The position numbers were made by a program, and so were the translations under genes. 64,000 bases of DNA, taken from assembly GCA_947462335.1 (NCBI GenBank), contig OX381704.1:27551955-27615954 (forward strand), written 5' to 3'. Source of the stretch: Harmothoe impar (taxonomy: Eukaryota; Annelida; Polychaeta; Phyllodocida; Polynoidae). Below the pieces are notes generated by a model. It saw nothing but the letters and a program-made list of their open reading frames with translations, was not told the DNA's origin and searched no databases. Shown piece by piece: positions 1 to 13,300 of the stretch (positions are counted from its first letter, which is position 1; every line of letters begins with the position of its first letter).

Positions 1-360
1 CTGTCTGAAGCCTGACTACATGTCTCATTTCCATGCACTACTTAACTACCTGAAGCCTGACTACATGTCACATTTCCATGCACTACTTACCTGAACTGAA
101 GCCTGACTATGTATGCCCCATTTCCATGCACTACTTACCTGAACTGAAGCCTGACTACATGCCCCATTTCCATGTATACATGAAGTCTGACAATATGTCC
201 TATTTTGATGTACTACATAGTACATACCTCCCTGAAGCCTGACTATACGCCCCATTTCCATGCACTACTTTCCTGTCTGAAGCCTGGCTACATGCCCCAC
301 TTTCGTGTCCTACTAACCTACCTGAAGCCTGGCTACATGTACCATTTCCATGCACAACTT
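1..360. repeat. Minisatellite, about 45-bp unit, about 8 copies
   Basis: A degenerate tandem array. Each unit contains CCTGAAGCCTGACTACATG, then a CATTTCCATGCACTACTT-like segment, recurring roughly every 45 bases at about 10, 54, 100, 148, 236, 281 and 327. One unit near 183 is badly eroded. The array runs off the left window edge, so its true length is unknown. Short open frames across it are by-products of the repeat and are not called as genes. Confidence 0.85.
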
Positions 361-648
361 TAATACCTGTGCGAGACCTGACTACATCCCTTTATTTTCC
401 ACTATTACATGTTTTGCTCCATGGCCTGTTATCCTTCGCTTCTTTTATGTTACAATTATATCTCTCATATAAAATGCACCACTGACTAGTATTGAGTATG
501 GTACATGTATGTGATCTGAGTCGCATCGCCTTATAGGGCATCCACCCCCACTATGTACCGTGTTACTGCACATTGTGTGTCAGTGGATGATGTTTCATAG
601 GTAGCTTCTGGAGATCAGATGTAGAAGATCCTGTCAAGCCAAATAATA
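361..648. other. Anonymous sequence
   Basis: No coding potential, RNA gene or repeat structure recognised. Confidence 0.5.
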
Positions 649-915
649 AAAGGTGTGTTTCAGGTTACCCGACTCTACCTAGCAAAGCAGGGCCGACCCT
701 AGCAATTGTTATCCAATTTTGAGAAAATATCTATATTTAAAGTAATTTGGGGGCTATATCAGAGTCAATTTTATAGTCCACAAGTCGACACCGATGTCAG
801 CAAGTCAGTGCTGAAGTTTGGGACTTTGGGACTTTTCAGACCAAAGTAAAAAAATTTAAAAATTCGACCTACCCTACCTAGATTTTCAGATTATGTAACC
901 TGGAACACACCTTTA
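649..915. mobile_element. MITE family A, copy 1
   Basis: A 267-bp element bounded by inverted ends: AAAGGTGTGTTTCAGGTTAC on the left and the inverse of AAAGGTGTGTTCCAGGTTAC on the right. It has no coding capacity. The sub-terminal segment (CTAGCAAAGCAGGGCCGA) recurs in the copy at 56,277, and the ends recur at 17,765. The superfamily cannot be told from the sequence, and no convincing target duplication is visible. Confidence 0.65.
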
Positions 916-1583
916 ATTTCTTTAGCCTCAGGTCACTGCCCCCTGCGCAGGCATCCACTGCAAGACACTAGTACAAGTGCCAAACAGGCAATATTTGATA
1001 CTGGCTGTCGATATGAGATGTGATAGCACAGACTCGTCTCATTACTGGAGTAATAAGATGAGCACAAATCCCATCATGACCATAGTAATGCAGGAAATCA
1101 GTATGTATAGAAATGTATCAGCGGAACTAGATAAGCCCCGGCTGTATTACCTGTATGCCATAATACATGTACATGTATAGGCATCTGGAGGAGCAGACCA
1201 TAACTAAGAAGGGTATTTATGTTCTTTCTTTATGGGATTGCATTCAGCGCACAACATCATTTCACTTCTCAGTAATTAGTTGGCTACATAGTGGATAGGT
1301 TCTCAAAATGAACAAGAAACCTACAATGGGTTCTCAAATTGATATCCTTATAATGGTGAATAATACAATACATGCCTCATTCTCACGAGTATATCTACAG
1401 ATGTAGGAAGGCTCAAATCACACATCAAATCTTCACCATATTTACACTGTTAGAAGTAAGTAGTGTTCCTGTAACTATTGGGGGCAACTTTGCTTCCAGT
1501 AAATTCTGCTGTAGACCTACAGTAGAATCTACTGTAGACACAGACTTGAGTTCTAAAAGGGCTCACATATTCAACATCTTGGA
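916..1583. other. Anonymous sequence
   Basis: Only short open frames without recognisable domains. Nothing supportable. Confidence 0.5.
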
Positions 1584-1650
1584 GATGTGAACCCCCAGCT
1601 TCTAATCCATAGTCCCGAACCATGACCACTACACCAGTGAATCCTGCATG
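1584..1650 (-). repeat. tRNA-derived SINE head (A-box and B-box)
   Basis: Read on the minus strand there is a perfect RNA polymerase III A-box (TGGTGTAGTGG, matching TRGYNNANNGG) of the tRNA-Glu/Gly/His type. About 35 bases later comes a weakened B-box (GGGTTCACATCTC). The acceptor stem does not close, so it is not a functional tRNA. It is best read as the decayed 5' head of a tRNA-derived SINE. Confidence 0.5.
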
Positions 1651-1992
1651 CCAGGTGCATTGAAACACCTCCTACTTATGTGTGAATGGTAAAGAGGTCA
1701 ACACAGGATCCCTGGGGCAATTTTAGAACTAGACTGCTCATGTCTTAAGGGTTGATATGAAAATTACCCTATTGCAGTAATGTACTAATAAGTACCGAAC
1801 TACAATTAGTTGGAGTGTAATCTTGATGTCCTACAGATGTTTTTTAAAGTAAATTTTACTATCTTTCCTGCAGATTGCAGAGATACATTGGTTTTATCCT
1901 CTGCATATTTTCAATAGTAACATTTCAGTGTACCAAAATGTATTATACTTTAGAATTGCATCAGGAGAAATGTAGTTTGTATGACAGTTTCC

Positions 1993-2060
1993 GGGACTGG
2001 AACTGCTGACCCTCAGACTACATCTCCCACTGCTCTACCAACTGAGCTAGAGGGGCAATC
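1993..2060 (-). repeat. tRNA-derived SINE head, second family
   Basis: On the minus strand a tRNA-like 5' part ends in TAGCTCAGTTGGTAGAGC, which is a perfect A-box and D-arm. It is followed at the expected spacing by a B-box-like GGTCAGCAGTTCCAGTCC with one mismatch in the invariant GTTC core. The 5' acceptor GCCCCTC has no matching 3' strand, and the anticodon stem is poor. This points to a tRNA-derived SINE head or tRNA pseudogene. Confidence 0.55.
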
Positions 2061-5000
2061 ACTTATATGTAGCCTGCATCAATAGGCTTTTGAAAAGATC
2101 AGGTCATATTTGAGCTGTGGAGTATGGTACTCCCTCCAACCTCTTTACTCTCTCTCCCTCTGGTTGCTGGTTATGGGATTAAAACATGCATCTACAGTAA
2201 CAAAATTGTATGTGTACAGCAAAAGTTGCTGTATTATCCTTTACAGCTAAAGTACTGTATAGTCACAGCACATATTGCTGTTCACGAACAACAACTTTTT
2301 ACAGTGTAGTTACTAACGATCTAACGATGTCTCAGTAATGTAGACCTAGCCGGAGAATAGTAGGAATCATCAGTCATTATACAAATTCCCTAAATTCACC
2401 AGGCGGCACTCAGGGGGTACATTACTGTGTCATGCCATCCATTGCCTGCATATCCCCATATCTAAGTAGTTTAGTATAACGTATTATGTCGTCCAATTAA
2501 AAGCATATGAGACACCGCTCCAGCCCACATTCCTCCAACCTTCACAGCTGCAAAAACATAGATAACATCCCCTTCCTCTCTAAGTTAATTAGAGGAGGTG
2601 CGACCCTACACCGTTGGTGATTTTCCTAAGGAGATTGCCTCGTGTTAATTACGTTGTTGGGCTGCTATGATGGAGATAATAGGCAAGTTGCATGGTTGAA
2701 GCCATCTTAACACCACTATCTAAAGTGGTCAGTTACGTGGCCATGGCAGTAATTGCATAAAGGATATACAATGCATTATCATTTCACACCATGGCCACTA
2801 CATAGTTGGCCATGTGATAATCACCCCCCCCCCCCCCCGGCCTCTACAGCATTGCTTTGATTGGTTTGCCGATTGCACTATAGTGTTAATTAGTCTCGGA
2901 ACGGCTGCACATTTATTTGCTTTATGTGATTGACATATAATGAATGTATAACAGCATAAAGGAGAGTTCAGAACATGTGGAAAATGGTGGGCATAGTTAA
3001 TACATAGCGCTGTCAGGTTGAGCTGTAATAAAGATTTCATTGACGATACATGTATAGAAGATTGAATCAATCAAAGCTGGTTAATCTTAAGGCCACTGCT
3101 AGTGTGTCCTCACCTCCCCACTGGTTGACTGACAGTGATCGTCCCCCTGGTTATTCCCATCCCACTACCCCCTCACCGACTCGTCTCACTCCCTGCACAT
3201 CGATAGAGGTGCCTGATGACTCTTTCCGACGCTAAGTCAGAGTCCCTCGCGTCTCCTTCCTTGAAAACTGCCCTGGGAAAGATCCATTAACGTTGTAAGG
3301 GGGGCTCTGTCAAAGGACACGGCTACTCGATGGGAATCACATGTGGGAGCCACTGTGAAGCCACATTAAAGGCAAAGGTTGGCCTCGCGGTCAGCCTCGC
3401 ATGGCTCAATGCCGGCTCCCTCCCTAGCCACCTGTCCACGCTACATTTAACGTCCATCAGGAGGCTGCACTAGTTTCTAACAGATATTCACCCCATGTCA
3501 AGTTCCGCCGAGTAATCGTCAATACTAGGTTCATCACCTCGCCCTCATAGTGTTAGTTCGGCCTTACGTGAATTCATGGAATGATTTCCGACTCGTTAGT
3601 CATACTCAGTACCAGAAATCTGGTACTAGTAATGCGATGATTCCATCAATGCCAGCATACATCTTTCCACCATTCCTTCATTTAGAGTTTCGGAGTAGGC
3701 AATGTGTACGGGTACTGCTACAGCAAGGCCTACTACTTAACAATACATACTCTTATCTGAGCCTACCAATCATCATCATCTTTGACCAGGTCACCATGCA
3801 GGTGAGAATGACCTAACAACTCAGGTAGATGTATACGTGTAGGGAGGGGTCTACAAGTCCAAAACGTCTACCCTACAAGTTGGATACTTCTAGATGGGAA
3901 TACAAATTATCGTTGCTGTACACGTTGCCATCCTAAATTAGACGGATGTAGGTTATATGCGTATTTTTAGGGCCGTCACAAGAGATCGAAAATGTTACTT
4001 TCATACTCCATGCGTTAATGTCTACCAGCCAGTATTCCAATTAGTTCACCTTTGTATGCCCTAATAGGTCTTACCTTCGTCATCATTTTCTATAGACTAA
4101 CTAACCGAATATGTCCACCTGCCTGTCCACACCTAATTAACAATTCTCAGGCGTCTCCTACTAATCACATACATGTCCACTGGTATTACGCTGCCCATTC
4201 AGCCACACGACAGCAATCAACTGGAAAGTTGTAATCATGAATTACCAATCTGGGGGCCGTGAGGAGAGAACTGCAGAGAGTCAATTAACTAAATAATTGG
4301 AGCCATTTTGGTAATATAGCCCTGGTCCTTTGGTTCCTAAACATTGTTGAGCAGCAGCATTTGTCATGGCCATATGTTCATGGGCGTTGTCTACTCCTGA
4401 GCAGAACCAGAAACCTGTCCATACACTCTCCGTGCATAGCACCTTGATTCAGTTGACTAAGCCTTATATGAAGAGTGTAAATACATAGGACTATAGAGGA
4501 GAGAAAGGGCTTCCAGCTTCCTCAAGTTAACTTGAGATTGTCTGAGAAAAACATTGAGATCAGTGTGGTGGAGCCTGCCTGTGTATGTGTAGAACCACTG
4601 GCCTGAATCGGTGATAATTCTGCTGTCTTATCAAAATAGGTTTTGACTGAGTTTTATATATTGAGAAAAATATCAAATATATATCTTAAGGGAAAAAGTT
4701 GAAGACTTTCATCATATATGAGCGAGGCATTGGTCATGTCATGTAAATACATATAGTGTGCAGCATGTGGGGGCATAGGACGTTCGCTATTGGGACAACT
4801 ATAGGTGCGTGAAAGGCACGGACGACAAGGGAACATAATCATACATTCAATCAGAAATTCAATCAGCAAAGGGACAAATCATGTCTCCCTGTTGGCAATA
4901 ATGTGAGGAGAGAGATATGGATGTGTATACACAATGTATCCTGTGGTGATTAATACGATGTCTGTGCCGCTATCCCACGGTACAATCACCACAGGCCTGG

Positions 5001-8000
5001 TTTGAATACAATATGTATGGGTGTGTTTTATTCAAGGCCTGACGTCAAAGACAGTGAGGGTCTGGTGTTGGTACTGGACATGACCTGGTACTTAAAGCTA
5101 GCTACTACACAGCCTCGAGCAGTCCAGACCCATTACTGGACGAATTTATATCTAAGGAAAATGATCCAGAATCCTGGATCCTTTTTTCAATGAGGAGTGT
5201 GGGTTCAAATCCGACTTTGGCACAATACGTGGTTCGTTTTTTACATTGCTTATTTAACCTATTTAAAGCATAATTCCACCTACGGTTGGGGTTGACGAGG
5301 GGTCATAATTAATCAATTATAATTCCACCTACAGTGAAATACTAATATTACCTATTGGATATGTTACTAGGTGCATTGATTCAATTCAGGTCTATAATGT
5401 AGATATCTATTGAGATACGGATTGAGCCAGTTTGGGATTTGAACCCATGTTCTCCTGAGTGCTGATACATAGTAGCAGAGTATATAAGGTCCAGTGTAGG
5501 TATAGATCTATAAGTAAACCCCCAGACTGTAAACGTACAGTTGGGGCCCGAGACTGGCTACTACATGGAATGTAATAGGCTTAGATGGAAATCGATGCAC
5601 GCGTCTTGTGTAACCAGGGAGGATGGCCTTACTATGTAGGAGCTGACCGTGATGAGTCGCTCCCGGCCTGGGTGCGAGCTGCTCGGAGCTGCTCGGCAAA
5701 CACCTTCCAAGCACACCTTGTAGCATGGCGGCCCTCTGCTCAGCTGGACACTGGGTGTAGGGTTTGGTGCTGGGGGAGGGGGACTGCTTCATGCCCTTAT
5801 CTTTAACAAGGATGTTGCACTATGTTCTTGCTTCATCTTAAACTGAGGCGTTCTCATTCTTTGTCACCAGGATCCTACCCTGTTATAAACTTGTTATAAA
5901 TAGATCTACTATAAAGTATATTGTAGTCTCTAGTTAGGGGAATACTCATTCGCGTTAGACCTATAGCAAGGGGCAGTCATTCCAGCTGGCTTCCCAATAG
6001 CTAACCCCAATGGCTTCCGATGGTTTCCCAGTTGACGACTTGCTTGGCAGACCCTCTACACTCTCCAACATGCACGTCAGAATATACCCACTGAAAGTCT
6101 AAGAGCACATGTCAAGCGCGTGTTTCAAGATAAGGGCCGCGGGAGTACCTGTCCAAATTTTCCTCTCACCCTGATTTACCCCCGGGAGAAAATAAGAGGT
6201 TGTAGGGGCGGGCTTGCTGGCAGCTCTCTAGCGTGTAGAGAATGTCATGACTTCTTGTCAGATAACGAGGAAAAGTTAACCGGCAGCGGAGTCGGCAGTA
6301 GCTAATGGGGCCGGAGCATGATCAGGTTGTCGGAGCAGCAATCGTTCTCTTCTCCTGCACGTGCGTGTGTGCTGACAAGTTGCTGACTTGGCAGGGCCTT
6401 GTAATCAAACAAAACCACCAGTTCCTACCCTGCAGTATAGCCCCTACAGTGGTCAATGTAGGCATGGCGAGCAGCTGGCCGATAAGACTGCACGCAGATA
6501 ACCTCCTTATGGGTGTATAGAGTGACTGGAGGAAGCACATAAGTGGTATGCGGCAATAGGCAACATGCAAATCTGTCGCAGGGGCAGAGTAAAAGCTGAC
6601 CCTCCTGACAGTGCATCCTAAATCTCCCACAGCAGCAATTAACTAAGAACCCGCGGCAAGGCATGGGGACAATGCTGCGGGTGCTTTTGATTTGGATGAA
6701 AAACGAATCCATTACTTTGAAAATTTTGTCATCGTTGAACCTGAATGGGCAATGACAAACATGTCAGAAGTATTTGTGGAGAGATGCTTCCAAGCGTTTA
6801 GCAAGTGACATCACCTTGTGCTTTTTAAAGCCGTTTTTTTGTGTGCCAGTAAATGTGACTTCAATGGCTGGCGCGGCTCTTCCCATTACGATTCCCAGGT
6901 ACTGAAACCCCATAATGCTGTTGACGTAACGGCACATGCATGCTTTGTGCCCAATGTCATAAAAATGAATAAATGAAAACTAGAAATAGTTTACACAGGC
7001 TCATCCTGTGTTTAGACCACAATATATAGACCCTGGTCTGAACTTTATAAATAGGTATGTTGATGTGAGGACACCTAAAACACACCCCAGTGGCTATGAT
7101 GTAGTGTTAAAGGCCTGCTGTGGATGGGTGCTGACCCATTAGATGCTCCACTACACAGAGGCCGCCATCAAACCGCCCATTGCCACAGACCATTAGAAAT
7201 AATACGGTTTTGTCGCACGTGAGATGAATATTTCATCCCATGCGGCCAGATTGCATACAGCCTCCATCGATTTTAGCACCGAGCCACAAACAGTGGCAGT
7301 ATCATAGCTGCTGTCCTCTCCTTCCTACTCTTCCTCGTCCCACAGCCACTATCAGCCAGAGCCCACCATTGTTAGGGGTGGAGATATGTCATATAGGTAA
7401 CCCCTGCTGCGACCTCTCTACCATACCTCACTCGATAATGGTATATCATACTGCAGACTAGTGGTGATGTGCGTAAACATGTGCTAGAGAGAACCAAACA
7501 CAGCAGGGCCAAATACCTAATAGAAGTATCAGCTAAAACATCAAACATAGCTTAATCACATGGTTTCAGGAACTGCTAAGTGACCTTCATCAAATTCTAC
7601 CTGATTGGAAAGCCTCAGATAGTGAGAATGGGTCCCGGGTGAATGCTGATTGATGCCACTACCAGGAATATAAAAAACACACAAATATAATAGAGACATC
7701 ACATTAGTCACAGAGACAGACAAACAAAACACGAATATCCACTTATGAAAGTGCAAAAACTCATCTCCTAGAGGACACAATGTCTGGTATAGTGACAGGT
7801 TGAGGCAGTAATCCATGAATACAAATCTTTATCCCGGTGCCAACCCCCACCTTTTACTGTTATATCCTAGATGACAGTCGTCTTGAGAAGACATATAAAG
7901 TTCTCACCAAATTATGGGGTTTCTTTTGAACATAAACTATTATGTTATTCCAGACCACATCGGTAATAATTTCTGTTATCCGGTCCTGTCCTGCCTAAAA

Positions 8001-8416
8001 CGGTCAATGTATGCCCCAATAGGTCTGAAGTCTCTACATGTAATGCTCTCTACTTTGTCAGTTTCCCAGCTCTAATAGAAATAATGCAAGTAACTTCAAT
8101 GGGAGTCCTATATATGAAACTACCTTTCTATGTATTACCGGTAATGGGACTTGCTTCTAGCAGGTAAAAGCATCAATCTTGCAATGCACAGCACATTTAT
8201 CTACAGGTATGATTAGTGAATCTGGCCATATATAATGACAGGTAAGTAATAATAATTGTTTCAGACAGCTTATGTCATATTTATGGCAAGAAAGCTACAT
8301 TAGGATAAATATACAGATATTATGCACGAGCCTTTGGCCGCGCATAGGGACAAACAGAAGGACAGAAAAGAGGAGAAAACCTTTTTAAGCTGTGCTCGGG
8401 AAGCCGATTAATGATA
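2061..8416. other. Gene-poor region
   Basis: No exon, RNA gene or transposase could be recognised on either strand. Notable items are a poly-C run of about 18 at 2,821-2,838 and isolated B-box-like strings near 5,202 (plus strand) and 5,430 (minus strand) that lack an A-box. Open frames are under 110 codons, compositionally ordinary and without motifs. Confidence 0.4.
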
Positions 8417-8462
8417 GGTTGAATAGGGTGTAGCGAATAGGGCGTAGCGAATAGGGCGTATA
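8417..8462 (+). repeat. Three tandem copies of a 14-bp unit
   Basis: GAATAGGGYGTAGC is repeated three times in direct orientation with one variable base, the last copy being partial. A short microsatellite-like array with no evident function. Confidence 0.7.
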
Positions 8463-9921
8463 GCCTTACTTTAATGTATGGATTTTGTCAGGGGTCTAGA
8501 CACAGAGCTGTCATAGTAGCATCAGGAGCATGGCATGGTATTATATTGCATATCAATGAATATGGATCTCTTTGTTGTAGATAAGGACGTCCAGACAAGC
8601 TGTATATCTGTCCATGGCGAATTAGATCAATGTCAGTCCAATATTGCCTCGAATCCAGCAATAGATCACTCCTGCTGTCCATATCCCCCTCCAAATGCAG
8701 GACCATAGACACGAAATCGATTCATATATTCTCAACTTGGCAATGGACACCCTTGCAGATTGAGGAATATTGCACTTGACCAGGTTATCAATTTCTAGAT
8801 ATTGAAAATTTAAACCATCCCACTTTATCAATAGATAACATACGAATCTGTCTCTTTCCTTTTCCAATATACATCTAACCTGATTCAGAATTGCATGCAT
8901 CTGTATTTATCTACAAGTTGATATATAAATTAGATTAAATACACCACCTTCTAACCCTGAGTTGGTAGACATAGCATGATATATGGACCTCTATTGTTGG
9001 CGACTTACATCCAAATCGTTACTGGACGCTGAACACAATGACAAGGGATTAGACACATAAGCGCCAAATACTCCGATCTAGCGGGGGCTACACTATACTT
9101 AAGGATCTATATATTATGGTGGCTGGACCCTGCTCCAGGCGATCTGCTGCAGAATAGAGAAATGCCACTGGAAACATCAATACTGATCTGCTGGGTGATG
9201 TGGCAGGGGAGGAGGCAGGCCAGGGGGCAGCCTGATAGACAGAGCCCCTCCGTGTGACGAAAGAATTGCATAGGGCAGGGCCAGGCCGACTCCACGCAAT
9301 ATGGTCTTCACTGTCAGTCCATCAGTCATCTCGGCTATACTAAACTGCTGACTTCACAAATATCACAAATGGAGCAGGGGACCACCGGTTCACAGCAAAC
9401 ACACAACCAGCAGTGTTTTAGAGGCAACTACTGGCACAAGCGGGCTAGATAGTCTATCTATGCCCCATGCCAGTTGAAAAAGATGGTTGCCAGTTGTTAT
9501 ATTAGTCTCTTTCATTTTGTTGTTTCCATTCTCCATTGTCGGGCTATTGAAGTGAATGTTTCAATATCTCATCAATACTGAAGCACGTTGCTTTTACACG
9601 TGACTCTAACTAGCACCTCTGAACAGGGGTAAAGCTTCAAACATATCACCATTTAAAGTGATGTGTGGCATATTAGAGATATCTGATTACCTTTTAAACC
9701 GTCTAAGAACACTAGTGAACAGATCTTGTTGCTAGATTGCGGTTCACAGGGTTAGACTAATTACCACTATACTTATTAATTATGATACATAATTAAATTA
9801 GGCAGACCTCACGTTGCACAGCATGTGAGACCCATTATATACATGATTATAGTTCCCTGGATATGATAGAACCCTGGATCCAGTTACCTTCAATTATTAC
9901 CTACGTCAATTACTACGTACT
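8463..9921. other. Anonymous sequence
   Basis: Nothing supportable on either strand. Confidence 0.4.
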
Positions 9922-10346
9922 GAACAAAGGTAGCGTAGCAAAGCAGGAGGGGGAGGGGGTCTGGTCTCTTCATCATAGAGGAGGGGGGGAGGGTGAATAT
10001 GTTTACCCCCACGAAAAAGAATAGATTTTTGAAATAATGCCAAGACCCTATAATAATTATAGTATACACAATTCCCAAACCGCACTTCTCCCCAGTGAGT
10101 TAACTGGCCTCTCTGTAGCCTCTCTGCCCTCCCACATAGGTAAAAGGTGAGGAGGGCAGAGGGGCCTAGGCGTAGGCCAACAATCAAAACTAAAGAGGAC
10201 TTCAAGCACTACATTTCTGTACAATTCCAATATAAGCGTGTATATGCGACATTATGCATGAAAGCCGATGCCTAAAGCTGGTTGAAGTGGGCCCCCAAGC
10301 CCCCTTTCCCCACCACTGAAGATTTACTTCCTACGCCTCTGAACAA
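9922..10346. mobile_element. MITE family B, copy 1, with 6-bp target duplication
   Basis: The element spans about 9,928-10,340. Its ends are AGGTAGCGTAG and CTACGCCTCT, imperfect inverted repeats, flanked directly on both sides by GAACAA. Inside it shares long stretches with 48,434-48,764, including AAGACCCTATAAT, a CACATAGG block and the CTTCCTACGCCTCT end. It carries no protein. Two copies that both have 6-bp duplications support a DNA-transposon origin. Confidence 0.7.
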
Positions 10347-13300
10347 TAGAGGGTCAATTACTACACAATGAACAATAGAGATAGGTCATAGCATACATGT
10401 ACCAGCATGGGATATAATGTTGTATTTGCTTATACATTTTATTTACCCTTCATGAACAGGCGTATACATTGTACATAATCCCCAAGGACATTCTAATGTA
10501 TAAAGACTTCTCTTTCTATTAGATGGTTTAGTTAGTTTACTTGCCTCTTTACTAATACCTCCAGAAAGTAGATACAATATATCCCGTCCTCATGCACATG
10601 CTAATTAGCGGCATGGCTATGCCTGTCGCAATACAATTCCTTTTCACTGGACAGGTCTTAAAAGATGCATCAGTGGGGCCCATAGTCGTCAGAAGCAGAG
10701 ATATCTATATACATGTGCACAGACCCGGTGTGCATTGCTGCCTCTGTGACAGGTATATACAGTCTTTGCAAAAACATGCAGGACAGTGGCAATGTCCTTC
10801 TAAAATGCCACCGGTCCAGCAGATTCACAGGCATAGCAGGACCGAATGTCCAGCCACATTTTGGGCTTTTCTGAACTAGAAGAATTCAGCAGGGCTTCTA
10901 AAGCTGAAACATGTATGTCAATATCTAATGTGTAACAGTATATATCTATCCTCATTTGGCCATAATTGATTACAATTAAAATGCCTTTTTAATGGACGAA
11001 ACTCTATACTTAAAATGCAGAAATCATCAGATATGTGGCTATCCGGTCCTCCAAAAATGTAGCCAGTCCTTCAACATTGAAAATTTGCAGGACCGAAAGT
11101 CCTGTGGGATGAAAAAGTTTTCGCAAAGACTGTATATATAACTTGTATGGCTGCTGCCTGCTATGTAGTAGCCACATTTACCATTATTCAGGTGTGTCTA
11201 ACCAGCAGGCTCCCTGATGCTATAGGCCCTCCAGCCCTTAGTCACACCGTTAACAAAGTATGACTTCCCAGAACACGGCAGGTCTGATGCCCGGGCCGGG
11301 AGACATGCATCTTACTGCCACTCCTCCAGGGGCCAGTGAATGACGAATGCCTGCAAAGACCGATGCAGGCTTGAGCCGTGCAGGGATAATAAGAGCTGTC
11401 TCTGCCATCTCTCGCTGTTGTCTCCTGAGGGTGAAGAAGCACATCGCTCAGCCACCTACGATGTACAATGCATTAAATCCAGATATGCCGACCAAAAGGC
11501 AAGATGGATCTGAGGATTATGTTATATATGTGATGACCATTGGGACTTAAATGGCAGTGGTAATGCATAGCTGCGATATAGCCTTGAATTGATAGCATAC
11601 AACTGGCATCTGGCTAATGGCCACCCACGGACTTGGCAAACAAATAAATTACCATTCCGTGCATGTGGCCAATACACAATGAGTCTTGAAAAGTGGCTAT
11701 CACAAACTTAAGATGACAGCACCTTCTATCAATCTGTTTACAGCGATAGAATTCCACGATCGATCCTAATGTAGGTGATAAGAGTTGTACAGCTATGCCA
11801 GATCCAGAGGCCTGAAGACCTAGGTGTATGGGTGTCCTTGGCACAGATATAATACATGTTGCATAGCTTATTAAATATCACAGAGAGGTTTAATATGCCG
11901 CCCGGCCGATGATATCATGTTACATGACAAATGAAAGATGAAACGTGAGCTGTTCACCAATTTCAGTATCCATAAAAACACGCGTTCTTTCTCCAATACC
12001 ATGAATCGAAAGGCGAAAAAAACGCTTGGATTTAAATGTGAGAAAAACATGGCACCGGTATAGAACTGTGTCTTATCAAATAAAATCCACTTTTCTTTTG
12101 ATTTAGATGACATCCAACTTTTTTCCAAAGGGGTCATTTGCCAAAGTATTAAAATGTTATATCGGTATTATGATAATCATATCTTCCGTTTCTGTTATCA
12201 AATAACAAAATAAGCTTGAATTTACTTTTTAATCTTGTCCAATGCAAACGGCTATATAGTCTCTCCTCTAAACACCTATAAGATGCAATTTCAAATATCG
12301 ATATTGGCAATTGCCTCTCCATTAACTGAACAATCCAGGGAAGTCTGGATTTTCTCCGAATGTAGATTCCATTTCTATCGAGGTGAATTCAGAGATGCAC
12401 TCAATTTGTTTTCCACATAGTCGGTGGCCCAAAGAAGCTTATGTCATTGACCGCTGGAGTCTAGTGGGCTGGGATCAATCAATGTAGTCGGCCATTCGTG
12501 AATGCCAACTTAAGGATCTGGGGGATGTAGGGTAAAGCATATATATATATATAACGGGTATACATATATCATATAAATTTAACGTTGAATCTACATTGAT
12601 TCAACATTGACAACCATTGTCAATGGTAATTCAATGTTCTGTGCCTACTGGGCTGAAGAGTTTTAGTTTGATAGCAGATCTTTTAATTGGCAAGTCTCTG
12701 TCAAAGTACAGAAGTACAAAATGTCATACAATTTGAGGCAGGAGGAACTGTTCCAACCCCTACTAGTTAGCATTATGCAGTCTGCGTGCTGCTCCTCATT
12801 CCTTCAACAAAGCTCCTGGCCCTAAGGAAACCAGCACAACACTCAGATCTATGTCTTACCAGCAAATCTCCCTACCACCTACAAAGAGAACTTGCATCTT
12901 TGCAGACTACCTGGGTCTGTGTAGAGTGCAAGATGAATGAATGAGGAGCCGATCCACCAAAGGGGATGGTATCTGTCTGTGTTGTATTGTACTGAAAAGC
13001 ACTAGACTGTAAGGTATTGTAGACCACTGTATGCATGGCTACCTTGATCACCTGGTGGCTATCTTAACTGTCAACAGGCCTATACAGCGCCCAGCCTCAC
13101 ACAGGTGATTCCCTCCCCACGTCTGATACCACCATACATGTAAGGAGAAACAACGAGCTGAGAAGCAGTAAGACTGCATGTCTACGTCCCATAACCCATC
13201 ATCTCCTCTCCTCCAATGTTGCTGATGAGGATCGGAACGGGTTGTTATTGTCTTTCTGTGACAGGAGGGTAGAGGGAGGGGGCACGTCCATATGCCAGTG

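Noticed and set aside
5195..5450. B-box-like GGGTTCAAATCC words (plus near 5,205, minus near 5,435)
   Set aside because: No A-box at the right distance and no cloverleaf; possibly very old SINE remains.
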